The notes beneath the pieces were generated by a model. The model worked only from the letters and a program-made list of their open reading frames with translations. It did not search any database and was not told where the DNA came from. Positions 37,886 to 48,643 of a stretch of 64,000 nucleotides of DNA are shown piece after piece. Location: the NCBI GenBank assembly GCA_937127245.1, contig CAKZLU010000032.1:62001-126000 (forward strand). The letters are read 5' to 3'. The position numbers were made by a program, and so were the translations under genes. This stretch comes from an uncultured Actinomycetes bacterium. Its GTDB lineage: Bacteria > Actinomycetota > Geothermincolia > Fen-727 > JACVIW01. Every line of letters starts with the position of its first letter. Positions within the stretch are counted from its first letter, which is position 1.

Positions 37886-40800
37886 TTACCTTCCGGTGAA
37901 ATCTTTGATGAAGAATTCGAACACCGCGCCATTTCTGTTTTTGATGCTTATATTCCCCCCGTAGAGATTGACGATTTTGTCAACGATCGCAAGCCCTATC
38001 CCGGTCTTACCGTTCTTTCCCCTAAAAAAGGGCTGGAAGACCGCTTCTGTCAATTCCGGTGGGATTCCCGGACCATTGTCCTGAACGATGTAATGGTGTC
38101 CGGTCACTCGGTCCCATCCAAGGTATTTAATCGAAACACCTGGGTGTTCGGATGGGTTGTGCACGATAGCGTTCTCAATGAGGTTGGAGAAAATCTGGTA
38201 CATATGGGTCGGGCTTGCGACAACGATTCCGAGGTCGCGGTTGTGGTTAACTTTCGCGCCTCTCGAGGAAATCAATGCGTTTCTTTCATTGATGATCTCC
38301 GCAACCAGCAGGCCAATGTCGATCTCTTCCACGTCTTTTGGTTTCTGTCCGGCGTAGGCCAGAGAAAGCAAATCATCAATGAGCGCGTTGGCTTTTGAGA
38401 CCCCTTCCTGGATTATTTCAACTGCTCTTACTATGTCCTTGTCTATTTCCGATGCACTAAGGTTGTCTCGCATTGCCCAGATTTTAATTAGGTTCTCAGC
38501 GGAAAGTTTAATGGCTGAAAGTGGTCTTTTAAGGTCGTGTGAAACAGTCTGAGCGTAAGTCTCGAGTTCCTTGTTGAGCCTTCTTAACTCTTCTTCCGCT
38601 TCTTTTCTGTCGGTGATATCTCGCGCGGTGCAAAGAGCCCCGATGATTCGACCTTCAGATGAAAGCGGAGATTCATTGACTTCGATTGTCTTGGTTTCCC
38701 CGCTCTTTGTGTAAATAAGGTATTCAGCGGTTATTTTCTCACCACTTATAACCCTTACGAGGTCATTTATGACCCTTTCAATGGATTGGGGAGAGATTAC
38801 TTTTAAGTCGGTGAAATTTCTACCAACAATTTCCTCAGGCTTGTAGCCAGTAATGTTTTCTATCGAGGGAGAGACGCTTGAGACGGTGAAGGAGGAATTG
38901 ACAAAGATTATCACATCGAAAGCGTTCTCGAAGTATGATCTGTATTTTTCCTCGCTTTCCTTCAAAGCTTCCTGCGCATGGGTAAGCTCAGTTATGTCGA
39001 TCGCGGTCGCCGCCATATAGCTCGGCTGGTTGTTTTCATCTCTTATGAGGATGCCGTTCATTAGCATGGGGAACCGCTTACCGTCTTTTTTCGCATGCCA
39101 TACCACTTCTGCATCGAATGAGCCCTCTTTTTTCAACTTATCTAAAAGTTCTCTCACGCGGGGCATCTGGTCGGCGGAGTGTAAGATGTCAACGGGCTTT
39201 CCTTTAAGTTCTTCCTGATTGAAGCCGTGGACGGATGCGAAATATGGGTTGACGTAAAGTATCTCCTCAGAAAGTGAGACAATCGAAATCCCGAAGTTCG
39301 CTCTCTCGTATATGGTTTCGAATTTCCTTATTTCTTTTTCCGCTTTCTTGTGCTCGGTGATGTCTGTTGAAAAGAAGGCAACTTTTTCCACTTCCCCGTT
39401 CTTTCCGAATACGGGATAAAGCCTGTGCTCGAAATGCGTTCCACGGTGAAAGTCCTCGAATTTCACCGGCTTGCCCGTTTGAAGAACCTCATCCACCTTC
39501 TCTTCTCTGAGTTTGGCCACTTGTGGATCAAGCAAGCCAGACTCGTATAGCCTCGCTCCCAAGAGTTCATCGATATTCTTTCCCAACCTTTCGGCAAGCA
39601 CTTTATTTGCGGTGACAATCCTCTTTTCACTATCGAAAAGAACCGCGACCTCTGATGTAGCGTCCAAAAAAGCGCGCAAAGTCTTCGACTTCTCCCGTAA
39701 CTCTTCCTCCGCCGCTTTTCTTTCTGTGACGTCCCTGGAGTTTATTATGATCTTGGATTCACCCTCCGTGTCTTGGAAGCGTTGTCCCACAATTTCCAGC
39801 GTTCTCCAGGAACTGTCACTTTGATGAATTCTTAGCTCGAGGGGTTTGGAGAGGCTTCCGGTATCTATTATTTGAGCCCATGCTTTCAGCGCTAATTTTA
39901 AGTCCTCAGGGTGAATGTAGGTTCGAAAATTGTATAAGTCGAACTGACCAGGCTCGATTCCGAAATAGCGCCGGGCAGCCGGATTTGCGTAAAGCAAAGA
40001 ACCATCGCGTGAGATGACAAGGATGTAGTCCCTTATGTTATCGAGAATCGATGAGTGAAACTTCCTGCTTTCGCGAAGTTCTTTTTCAATCTGTTCGCGC
40101 TCTCTTACCTGACTCTTAAGGTAGGTGTTTAGCTCCTTCAAAAGGGTTGCTCTCTCACCGGAAATTTGCCGTTCCCTCTCGATTCTCTCGATTAACCCTT
40201 TCTCTTTCTTTGACCTTGCCGTCACGTCGCGCGCGGTTCCGCTGAAGCCTATGATTTCACCCCTATCGTTTCTAACCGCGCGCCCCCTCAGCTCGGCAGC
40301 GAAGACCCTGCCATCCTTTTTGACGAGTAGCAAATCGGCTATTCCCTCTTTTCCTTCAAGCATGGCGGTTGTTCCCAGCCAGAACAAATCCATTGATGAT
40401 TCTTCAATGAAATCATAAACATGCATATTTTCCAGTTCTTTGGAAGTGTAACCGGTCAAATCCTCGAGGCGCCTGTTCCAGATTAAAAGTTTTGTGGTGA
40501 TATCAACAACGGCGAAAATATCCGGAAGGGCGTTCAACGTTTTCTCAAAAAGTATATTATTTCTCAAAAGTTCCACTCTCGAAGAGGATAGAGGGTTTTC
40601 CCATATCGCTTTCTCGGCAATTGTTGGAATGAGGGAGGCGATTCGATTCTCTTCTACAACATAGACTCTTTTTCCCTTGAATAAATTTAAATCGGGATGG
40701 TAGGCTTTTTTTGAAATTTCCTGCACGACCAATATTAAAGAGGGGTGATAAGGATTTTTCGAGACCTCGTTTACATATCCTATTAAGGTTTCATTGATTT

Positions 40801-41011
40801 CTTTCCCATATATCGTGATCAGGTCAAAATCGGTGATCGGTTTTTGTTCCTTTTTAGCGATGGCTTCAGACAGGTCATTGAGCGTTTCAAGGTCAATATC
40901 GAAAGCATCAGAGAGCAAAGATGCCATCACACTGGAAAGCTCCGGCTTATCTGAAATAATCAATCCTTTCAATTTCCCTTTTTTAAGAGAATTCTCATTT
41001 ATGTCTTTCAT
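37886..41011 (-). CDS. Multi-PAS sensor histidine kinase
   Basis: At least five PAS/PAC units (e.g. DIFAVVDITTKLLIWNRRLEDLTGYTSKELE; DVIIFVNSSFTVSSVSPSIENITGYKPEEIVG), HisKA TVSHDLKRPLSAIKLSAENL, HATPase YQIFSNLIENAIVHNP and GKNGKTGIGLAIVDKIVNLYGG. Confidence 0.95.
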   Translation of the reverse strand: MKDINENSLKKGKLKGLIISDKPELSSVMASLLSDAFDIDLETLNDLSEAIAKKEQKPITDFDLITIYGKEINETLIGYVNEVSKNPYHPSLILVVQEISKKAYHPDLNLFKGKRVYVVEENRIASLIPTIAEKAIWENPLSSSRVELLRNNILFEKTLNALPDIFAVVDITTKLLIWNRRLEDLTGYTSKELENMHVYDFIEESSMDLFWLGTTAMLEGKEGIADLLLVKKDGRVFAAELRGRAVRNDRGEIIGFSGTARDVTARSKKEKGLIERIERERQISGERATLLKELNTYLKSQVREREQIEKELRESRKFHSSILDNIRDYILVISRDGSLLYANPAARRYFGIEPGQFDLYNFRTYIHPEDLKLALKAWAQIIDTGSLSKPLELRIHQSDSSWRTLEIVGQRFQDTEGESKIIINSRDVTERKAAEEELREKSKTLRAFLDATSEVAVLFDSEKRIVTANKVLAERLGKNIDELLGARLYESGLLDPQVAKLREEKVDEVLQTGKPVKFEDFHRGTHFEHRLYPVFGKNGEVEKVAFFSTDITEHKKAEKEIRKFETIYERANFGISIVSLSEEILYVNPYFASVHGFNQEELKGKPVDILHSADQMPRVRELLDKLKKEGSFDAEVVWHAKKDGKRFPMLMNGILIRDENNQPSYMAATAIDITELTHAQEALKESEEKYRSYFENAFDVIIFVNSSFTVSSVSPSIENITGYKPEEIVGRNFTDLKVISPQSIERVINDLVRVISGEKITAEYLIYTKSGETKTIEVNESPLSSEGRIIGALCTARDITDRKEAEEELRRLNKELETYAQTVSHDLKRPLSAIKLSAENLIKIWAMRDNLSASEIDKDIVRAVEIIQEGVSKANALIDDLLSLAYAGQKPKDVEEIDIGLLVAEIINERNALISSRGAKVNHNRDLGIVVASPTHMYQIFSNLIENAIVHNPSEHPGVSIKYLGWDRVTGHHYIVQDNGPGIPPELTEAVFQPFFRGKNGKTGIGLAIVDKIVNLYGGNISIKNRNGAVFEFFIKDFTGR

Positions 41012-41357
41012 CTTTCAAAATCGATCTCCTGACCACGATTTAAGGTTAGCAAAAATGGAAACAATCTTGACAAAAGGAACAAGCTGTCGCATTAGCTTGA
41101 AAAGAGTCTAACATTATGATGTCCTCATGTAAAAGTTTCTTGCTCAAATATTTCTTTCAAAGAATCGATACTTTAACCGAGCGACTTTAGTCTTTTGAAG
41201 CGCGTATTCCGATATTAGGGACATTTACGTCGTGGAGTGTTTTCTTTGCTTGTTGACGCCGCGTCTTCATTTATTTTTATTTACGCAAGACGTGAAATAC
41301 CAGAGAGCCTGTTTAAGTAAACTTCTTTTCTCATACAGAAGCTCGATTGTCGCGCGG

Positions 41358-42689
41358 TTAGGCGCGTTCGAGAACGTCCCCTGCCGCTTTTATCCCGCTT
41401 GCGAGAGCCGCCTCAACCGAAGGCATCCCCATGAACTCCCCGGCCAAATAAAGCCCGCGGTATCCCTGCGCGGCTTCAGCCGCTCTCTTAGCCGCGACGA
41501 TTTTTCCCGGAGGAGAAAGGCATACCGCCTCCTCCCATCTTACCACCTCCGAGAAAATGCGCTCTTCTCCAAACGAAGGCAAAACTGAAACTAAATCAGC
41601 TGCTACTCTGTTTATTACCTCGCTTTCCTTTTTATTCAAAAGTTCTTTGGCGTATTTCCCGTAAGTGTAAACATGGAGAAGCGAACAGCCTTCCGGAGCG
41701 TATGTTTCCACCTTGTTGGAATTATCGGTAAGTCCGCAGAAAACGAGCCCTTCCTTCCTCGGCACGGCGATGGCATAAGTCTCACCCATGATTTTGTGAG
41801 GAAGAGCGAATATGACATGAACGCAGGAACTGTAAGTTGTTCGAGACAAGTTATCCGTTATGAGAGGATGAACGCCGTTTAAGATTTTCGCTGCCTCGGT
41901 TGCCGTAACGCAGCAAATGACGTTCTTCGCCTGAATCGATTCTTTTTTCCTTTTTATATTCACTCTTACGCCCTTGACGCGATTGTTCTCTACGATGATT
42001 TTCTCCACACGCGCGCCTGTGAGGATGTTTTTGACTTTGACTGAGAGTGAGTCCGCGAGAAGACCGATCCCGTCCCTGGTGGTCAGAAGACCCGGGACCC
42101 CCCAGCTGATAAGCGAGAGCGCGTAGGCGGCAGAGATTTCCTCAGGCTCGCCGAGGGTGAGAGCGCTTACCAGAGGCTGCACAGCGTATTCAAGAACTTC
42201 TTCTCCGTAGTTTCGGCGGGCGTAATCGGACGCGCTCCATGTATCTAAGTCGAGTGCCTTTTCCGCCTCAACAAAATGAAGATTTTTCCAACGGCGGGCC
42301 AGATCGAGCCCCAGTTTCGCCGCCTTCAGTGTTCCCGGAAAAGAAAGGAATCTTGCATTAAAAAGAGAGCGGGGAGATTTGAGCATTTTTTTTATGTCCG
42401 GGTCAACCAGGTGCACTTTTCCTTTTTTCAAGATACCAATCGGTTTGGCAAACCTGATGAGTTTGTCTTTTATTTCTAAGGATTCCATAAGCCTGAAAGT
42501 TGTCGCGTATCTTGTGAAAAAGAACTGAGCGCCTGCGTCGATTATGAATCCATCGCGCTTTTTCCCGGCGATTCTTCCACCCGTCTCATCTCTCTTCTCA
42601 AGCACAAGACAATCGCATCCGGACCGTTGTAGCGTATAAGCTGCGGCAAGACCGCTCGTTCCACCTCCGATAATTATCGTTTCAGGCAT
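41358..42689 (-). CDS. FAD-dependent amine oxidase/protoporphyrinogen oxidase-like protein
   Basis: IIIGGGTSGLAAAYTLQRSGCDCLVLEKRDETGGRI, C-terminal GLYLAGEFMGMPSVEAALASGIKAA. Confidence 0.88.
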   Translation of the reverse strand: MPETIIIGGGTSGLAAAYTLQRSGCDCLVLEKRDETGGRIAGKKRDGFIIDAGAQFFFTRYATTFRLMESLEIKDKLIRFAKPIGILKKGKVHLVDPDIKKMLKSPRSLFNARFLSFPGTLKAAKLGLDLARRWKNLHFVEAEKALDLDTWSASDYARRNYGEEVLEYAVQPLVSALTLGEPEEISAAYALSLISWGVPGLLTTRDGIGLLADSLSVKVKNILTGARVEKIIVENNRVKGVRVNIKRKKESIQAKNVICCVTATEAAKILNGVHPLITDNLSRTTYSSCVHVIFALPHKIMGETYAIAVPRKEGLVFCGLTDNSNKVETYAPEGCSLLHVYTYGKYAKELLNKKESEVINRVAADLVSVLPSFGEERIFSEVVRWEEAVCLSPPGKIVAAKRAAEAAQGYRGLYLAGEFMGMPSVEAALASGIKAAGDVLERA

Positions 42690-42793
42690 GTTAGATACCT
42701 CCCATCAACCTCACGCATTTGAAGCAGGGGTTTGTAACGCTTGGTTCAAACCGCTTCGCCATATAAGTAATGGAGCGCATAACTCTCTGGCTT

Positions 42794-44251
42794 TCAGTAT
42801 TTTATCCATTCTGGTTCATGTTTCCCCGCGTTCCTCTTTATGAAAGACTCGAAAAATTTGCGCCTGACGCTCTGAGGGATTTTCTTATTTGTCAGCGCAG
42901 CTTCAATGGCGCCCACGGTAATTTTCCCGAGCGCTGCGGGTTTCTTTGGGTAAAGGTGAGAAAAAGTGTATGCAAGGGTATGGAAGTGCATCCTGGCGGC
43001 TCGGTTCTCCCAACTGTTATCAACCTTTTTTAAAGGCGAGCGCCCCTCGAAGATTGAGTCAACGCGCTCGTTTACAAGCAGGCCCTCCCTCTCGCAAAGC
43101 GAGTGAAGTTCCGTTCCAGGGTAAGGGATAAATGTCGAGACCTGGATTGTGTCGGGCCTGCATTCCGCGTTTATCTTTATGGTGTCGAGCACCATTTCGG
43201 TTGTCTCGTAAGGAAGCCCCACCATGTTAGTGGAGACGGTCTTCATGCCGTATTCTTTGCAGAGTTTGAAAGCTCTGACGATTTGCCTGTTGCTCATGTG
43301 TCTGTTTAGCACCTTGCTTCTTAGCCACTCGTTTCCACTTTCAATTCCCATACAAACGACCAGGCAGCCCATATCAGCAAGCAACTCGGCGGTTTTCTCG
43401 TTTATGAAATTAACGCGTGAATTGCATATGAACGGCATACTGATTCTCTTCTTGTAAAGGTTAGAAAGGTTTTCAAGCCAACGGACATCGAGTGTGAGTA
43501 TGTCATCGTCAAACCTTATGAACTTGATGTCCGGATCGCTTCTTATGAGTTCCTCGATCTCGGCAATTACATTCTCGGGTGACCTAAACCTGACGTAGCG
43601 CTCTGGATTGGGATAGACCGACTTTTGCGCGTGGTTTGAGCAATAGGTGCAGTTGAACGGGCATCCACGGGATGCCATCACTGTTCCCCTGGGTATCTGG
43701 TCGGGGCAAAGCAGTCTACGATCGAATATCTGCCGGTCCGGAAAGGGAATTTGATCAAGGTCCTCGATTAAAGGTCGTACTCTGTTTCTTATGATTGAAT
43801 CGCCGCGCTTTACCCAAATATTATCGATTCGTGAATAATCTTTGCCCGCTTCTATAGCGTCGCACAGTTCCAGTAGCGCCTCTTCTCCCTCGCCTATGCA
43901 GACCATGTCAATTCCTCGGGTTTGGAGCGCTTCAATTGGCGCAATCGTTGGGTGTACCCCTCCGCAGATTGAAGGGATTTTAAGTTCGGCTGTCCAGCTG
44001 GCGACACGCGCGGTATGTCTGAACATGTGGGTCGTGCTTGAAAAGCCTATCAAGTCGGGGTTTTGAGATTTTACGGCTTGGATAAGTTCGTCCCTGCCAG
44101 GTGGAGCGACAAGATGGATGAGTGATACGTCGTGACCAGCTTTTTTCAAAACCGCGGAAAGATAGCCAATCCCGAGGTATATCCTTCCTTCTGGCAGAAA
44201 CGAGCCGTCTGGAAACTGGAAAAAATCCGGATATATGAAAGTTATTCGCAT
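42794..44251 (-). CDS. B12-binding-domain radical SAM protein
   Basis: ASRGCPFNCTYCSNHAQK (CxxxCxxC), N-terminal IYLGIGYLSAVLKKAGHDVSLIHLVAPPGRDELIQAVKSQNPDLIGFSSTTHMF, GGVHPTIAPIEAL. Confidence 0.92.
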   Translation of the reverse strand: MRITFIYPDFFQFPDGSFLPEGRIYLGIGYLSAVLKKAGHDVSLIHLVAPPGRDELIQAVKSQNPDLIGFSSTTHMFRHTARVASWTAELKIPSICGGVHPTIAPIEALQTRGIDMVCIGEGEEALLELCDAIEAGKDYSRIDNIWVKRGDSIIRNRVRPLIEDLDQIPFPDRQIFDRRLLCPDQIPRGTVMASRGCPFNCTYCSNHAQKSVYPNPERYVRFRSPENVIAEIEELIRSDPDIKFIRFDDDILTLDVRWLENLSNLYKKRISMPFICNSRVNFINEKTAELLADMGCLVVCMGIESGNEWLRSKVLNRHMSNRQIVRAFKLCKEYGMKTVSTNMVGLPYETTEMVLDTIKINAECRPDTIQVSTFIPYPGTELHSLCEREGLLVNERVDSIFEGRSPLKKVDNSWENRAARMHFHTLAYTFSHLYPKKPAALGKITVGAIEAALTNKKIPQSVRRKFFESFIKRNAGKHEPEWIKY

Positions 44252-44384
44252 TTTCGAATCCCTTTTGCTGGTCGCTTAAGTCTTTTAACGCTTTCGTCTA
44301 TTTGCTTTTTCTGGCATCGTCTCGATTAAGAGCCGCTGATGCTGCTCAGGCTGCCTGAGAGTAAGAATTTCTTCGGAAAACTCA

Positions 44385-45554
44385 TCAATGGCGAAGATAC
44401 ATAAGCGCCCTCACCATGTATTCCCGTCTTTCCTTGCTCCTCGACATCACGTAAAGCAGGGGTTTCATGAACATGGGTCTGTTCCCCCACCTGATGCAGC
44501 GCCACCCCTTCCTAAAATAATTGCCGTATCTTGAAATGAGTTTCTCGCGAAAGGAGTCCTCCCGTGGGACGTGATGGTAGCCTCGCCCGCTCATCCTGCT
44601 CTCCAGTATATGCTCCGCCGCCATCTCGCCTGTCTCAAGCGCGTAAGTTATTCCTTCTCCGCTTACCGGATTTGTCGCACTTGCCGCGTCGCCGATCAGA
44701 ATCAGCCCTGGGCACTCTATCTTGCTTCCTCCAAGGCCAACCCGAAGGATCGCGCCTTTAAGCGGAGAGATGGGCTTGGCGCGCTTAAGTTTTCCGGAAG
44801 CGTGCGATGAATCATTTATGAACCTGTCAAGATACTCCCTTAAGTTTATGTTTTTCTGTTTTATGTGATAAAGCATCGCCCCAACGCCGACGTTTGCGAT
44901 TCCCTCCCCCAAAGGAAATATCCAGCCGCTTGCGGGGCTTATTACCCTCTCCGGATAGACCTCCAGACAGTCGCCGATCTCTTCAACTCCCTCGAAATAC
45001 TGCCTTATAGATACTCCGATGTATCTGGGATCGTTTGAAATGAGGTTTAGAGATGAGCCGAGAGTCGAGCGAGCTCCATCCGCCCCAACAACCACATCCG
45101 CGGTTATTTCAAGGCGCCCCCCTTCACGCTCGGCTAAGACCCCCACCACCCTTCCGCCTTCGACGAGAGGTTCTTTCACCTCGCAGTTCTCAAGGATTTC
45201 CGCTCCGCGCTCTCTTGCGTGGTCCAGCAGTATCTTATCAAGGTCGTGTCTTTTGATGATGTAGCCGTGGTCGGGGAATCTCGGTGTTGGCGGGATTGGG
45301 TTATATACCACGGATTTGCCGGCTCCGGCGAAGAGAAATGAGTGAAATTTGTTGAAGTGCCCATCAAAGCGGTCCTGAAGCCCCATTTTATATAGGCTTC
45401 TTACCGCCCTTGGGGCTATTCCGTCACCGCATACTTTTTCTCTCGGGAAATTTTCCTTGTCGATTAGCAGAACGTTAACGCCGTGAACGGCCAGGTAATA
45501 GGCGCAGGTCGAGCCGGCTGGTCCTGCCCCGACTATAACCACCTCGTAGTGCAT
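44385..45554 (-). CDS. Geranylgeranyl reductase family FAD-dependent oxidoreductase
   Basis: YEVVIVGAGPAGSTCAYYLAVHGVNVLLIDKENFPREKVCGDGIAPRAV; VVGADGARSTLGSSL; GLILIGDAASATNPVSGEGITYALETGEMAAEHI. Confidence 0.93.
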   Translation of the reverse strand: MHYEVVIVGAGPAGSTCAYYLAVHGVNVLLIDKENFPREKVCGDGIAPRAVRSLYKMGLQDRFDGHFNKFHSFLFAGAGKSVVYNPIPPTPRFPDHGYIIKRHDLDKILLDHARERGAEILENCEVKEPLVEGGRVVGVLAEREGGRLEITADVVVGADGARSTLGSSLNLISNDPRYIGVSIRQYFEGVEEIGDCLEVYPERVISPASGWIFPLGEGIANVGVGAMLYHIKQKNINLREYLDRFINDSSHASGKLKRAKPISPLKGAILRVGLGGSKIECPGLILIGDAASATNPVSGEGITYALETGEMAAEHILESRMSGRGYHHVPREDSFREKLISRYGNYFRKGWRCIRWGNRPMFMKPLLYVMSRSKERREYMVRALMYLRH

Positions 45555-45800
45555 AATGGGATTATATAGAAATCAGCGGCTCTGGTGGAGTCATCCCCGC
45601 CTGAGAGTGACTGATTTTCTGAAGCTTTAATAATCCTTAGTCATTGTGCTCTTATGATGTGAGGGTTGGTCAGGCTGTTTGGCGTACTGTTTGGGATTAA
45701 TAGCGCTAACGCGCTGGGTTTGTTTTGCTGCTGATTTACACGACCTGGGCTTTGGTTTTCTGCCTTTCGCTTGTTATGCCCGGGACAGCGGCGCTCATGC

Positions 45801-46823
45801 TCATAAGACTATGTTTATCGCTGAGGAGCAGGAGGGACATTTCCGCTCTTTGAGTCTGTTACTTAAAACCCTGAATGCGGACCTTTTAATCAAAAGCGCT
45901 CCGCAGTTGGGGCAGTAAGTGTTCTCAAATGGAGGCATGCCAACGTTTCCCATGTATGCAAACTTTATCCCCGCTGATTTCGCTATGTGCCAGGCGCTTT
46001 TCAGAAAATCGACGCTTGTGGGAGGCTCGTTATATTTACAGGCGGGAAAGTACGCCGTGATATGAAGGGGAACATCCGGACTCGCGAACCGGAGATGTTT
46101 TTCACACACTTCTTTTATCGCCCGGACATTGTCGTTCAAACCTGTGACCACGAGGTGAACGACCTCCACATGGACGCCAAGATTGAGCGCATGCCTTATC
46201 GTTTCCCAGGGCGGAGAATCACCTTTCCTGGCCGAACAGTATTTCCTATAAACCTCATCCGAGCCTTTGACGTCAACGTTAATCGCGTCAAGCCCGGCGT
46301 TGACAAGCATTTCGAGCGCCCGGGCGCTCATGTAACCGTTTGAGACCATCGTGTTGACCATATCACGCTCTTTGGTTATGGGAAAAAGGTCAAGCAAGTA
46401 CTCGAAGAGCAGCGTCGGCTCCGTGAAGCTTGCGCAAACCCCTATATCCCCGCAAGCTTCCGCGGCTGTGAGGATCTCCTCTGGCGGGACATGCCTCGCT
46501 TTCAGCGGGCGGGGCTCACGCCTGGAGAGATGATTGTTCTGGCACCACTGGCACCGCAGATTGCAGGAAGGCGCGCAGAAAGTCATGGTGGTTTTTCCAG
46601 GATAGAAATGAAAGAAGGGTTTTATTTCCATGGGTCTGCTTTCGCAGGCGACTATGTCCCCATATATCAGGGTGTAGAGCTTCCCCTCCTCGTTTAGCCT
46701 GGTGTTGCAAAAGCCCCGTTTTCTCAATGGTATCTTGCAGTTCTGCGCGCAAAGGAGGCATTCAATCAAGCCGTTTTTTCTTTCATACAACCTGGCTTCC
46801 CTCACGGTTGGCAGTTCAATCAT
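45801..46823 (-). CDS. amrS: AmmeMemoRadiSam system radical SAM enzyme
   Basis: CLLCAQNCKIPLRKRGFCNTRLNEEGKLYTLIYG, TMTFCAPSCNLRCQWCQNNHLSR, IEKPFFHFYPG-type motif (MEIKPFFHFYPGKTT). Confidence 0.93.
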   Translation of the reverse strand: MIELPTVREARLYERKNGLIECLLCAQNCKIPLRKRGFCNTRLNEEGKLYTLIYGDIVACESRPMEIKPFFHFYPGKTTMTFCAPSCNLRCQWCQNNHLSRREPRPLKARHVPPEEILTAAEACGDIGVCASFTEPTLLFEYLLDLFPITKERDMVNTMVSNGYMSARALEMLVNAGLDAINVDVKGSDEVYRKYCSARKGDSPPWETIRHALNLGVHVEVVHLVVTGLNDNVRAIKEVCEKHLRFASPDVPLHITAYFPACKYNEPPTSVDFLKSAWHIAKSAGIKFAYMGNVGMPPFENTYCPNCGALLIKRSAFRVLSNRLKERKCPSCSSAINIVL

Positions 46824-47041
46824 TTTCGCCTCGTTTGAGGAAATTCCATCTTATCTTCTCGAGAAGATTGTCACTCACTTGTTTACCTAAGACGTTTTCG
46901 TGCTCCAAAAAAATATTATCCTTAAATGGAGCGATGTGCTGGTGTATGTATCGATTCTGCCGGATGATGCGTGTTGGTGCGCGAGGAGTTGATGTAATAA
47001 AATCAGTTGCCAACTTGTGTTTATTGAACGAGGAGCCGAAG

Positions 47042-47524
47042 ATGCTGGACAAAAAATTCCCGGATGTTGTGAATGTGGTTGTCGAAGTCCCGAAGGGTTC
47101 GAGAAATAAATACGAATTCGACCATGAATCGGGAAGAATAAAACTAAATCGCGTTTTGATGAGTTCGGTGCACTATCCAGCGGACTACGGGTACATTCCA
47201 GGAACCAAAGCGGAGGACGGGGACGAGGTGGACATACTCGTCTTGATCGACGAGCCGACATTTTCAGGCTGCCTTATGGAAGCAAAGCCGATCGGAATCC
47301 TTATGATGGAGGACGAAAAGGGACCGGACAACAAGGTACTCGGTGTTCCAACGGGTGACCCTCTTTGGAATTACGCAGAGAATATCTCCGATATCCCCCA
47401 GCACCTCCTGTTGGAGGTAGAGGAGTTTTTCCTGACCTATAAGAGGCTTGAATCCAAAGAAGTTGTCACCTTCGGCTGGAAGAATGCCCAAAAGGCGCGT
47501 GAGTATCTTTTATCATCGGTGTGA
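47042..47524 (+). CDS. ppa: Inorganic pyrophosphatase
   Basis: VVVEVPKGSRNKYEFDHESGRIKLNRVLMSSVHYPADYGYIPGT, EDGDEVDILVLIDEPTFSG; internal ATG used instead of the 46727 ORF start. Confidence 0.95.
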   Translation: MLDKKFPDVVNVVVEVPKGSRNKYEFDHESGRIKLNRVLMSSVHYPADYGYIPGTKAEDGDEVDILVLIDEPTFSGCLMEAKPIGILMMEDEKGPDNKVLGVPTGDPLWNYAENISDIPQHLLLEVEEFFLTYKRLESKEVVTFGWKNAQKAREYLLSSV

Positions 47525-47625
47525 ACTTGGTGCTAACACTGATGGTTAATCGGGATTATAGAAGGTAAGGAAGCATTTGAATTTCAAATCCTAGCGAAAC
47601 TGTTTTGGCAGTCTTCAAAATAACA

Positions 47626-48540
47626 TCAATCCGATTCGAAGTCATCCTCTATGGTTTCCATCGGAACTGTAGGGGCAAGTTCCCTTTTTACCTCTTCGTC
47701 TTCAGGGCTCTTGGGCAGAGGAGCCTCACGGGGCTCGTGGATCGTGGGAATGCCTTTTTCGCGTAGCTCGTTTAAAACCGCCTCGGTCACATCGGAGCGG
47801 AGCCTCTGGCTTTTGTTTCTGTCGGAATCAATCCAGAATCTCAGTATGAGTTCTACTTCCTTGCTTTCGGATTTCACGAGCACTACAGGGACCGGCTGTT
47901 TCATAATTCCCGGAAAGCCTCGCAAAACTCCCTTTGCGGTTTTTTTCGCAAGGTCAATATCCTCCGCATGCTTTATTTTGATAGGTAGGTCAACCCTTAA
48001 TGTCTGGGTGCTCGTGTAGTTAATTATTGGTCCGTTGAAAACAACTTTGTTCGGTATGTATATCCTTTCGCCGTTGTAGGTGAGAATCTGGGTGTCCCGC
48101 ACTCTGACGTTTTCCACTACACCTTCCAAATCCCCGACGCGCACCTGGTCTCCTATCGTGAAAGGGTGTTGAAGGAGTAGAATCACCCCCGCGAAGAGGT
48201 TGCTTAATATGTCCTGGAGTGCGAACCCTATTCCCACCGAGGCAAGTCCTATTGTCGCGAGCGCCGCGGAAAGGCTCATTCCGAGGATACTTAGTGCGAG
48301 CACGACACCTATACCGATTAAAACAGCTGAAACGCCACGAGAAATGAGAATGTCTATGTGGCCCTGGGTGCTCGTTTTGCTGATTATTTTCTGAACGGTT
48401 CTTCTTAACAGCCTTGCTACAGCCCAGGTGATAATTAGTATGGCAATGGCGACAACCCATCTGGGTCCCAGCTGGACCATCTTTTGCCATATTTCGATGA
48501 ATTCTGTTTTAAGCGTTTCAGTTATTGACGAGTACTGCAT
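47626..48540 (-). CDS. MscS-family mechanosensitive ion channel
   Basis: GLASVGIGFALQDILSNLFAGVILLLQHPFTIGDQVRVGDLEGVVENVRVRDTQILTYNGERIYIPNKVV. Confidence 0.95.
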   Translation of the reverse strand: MQYSSITETLKTEFIEIWQKMVQLGPRWVVAIAILIITWAVARLLRRTVQKIISKTSTQGHIDILISRGVSAVLIGIGVVLALSILGMSLSAALATIGLASVGIGFALQDILSNLFAGVILLLQHPFTIGDQVRVGDLEGVVENVRVRDTQILTYNGERIYIPNKVVFNGPIINYTSTQTLRVDLPIKIKHAEDIDLAKKTAKGVLRGFPGIMKQPVPVVLVKSESKEVELILRFWIDSDRNKSQRLRSDVTEAVLNELREKGIPTIHEPREAPLPKSPEDEEVKRELAPTVPMETIEDDFESD

Positions 48541-48643
48541 AGAAAGAAATTATACAAAAACCGAAAGTACCTTCTTAATTCAGTGGGAATTTGAAGGTTT
48601 TAAAATCCCGCGGCTGTAATTTATTTATGCGGGTGGTGTTGGC

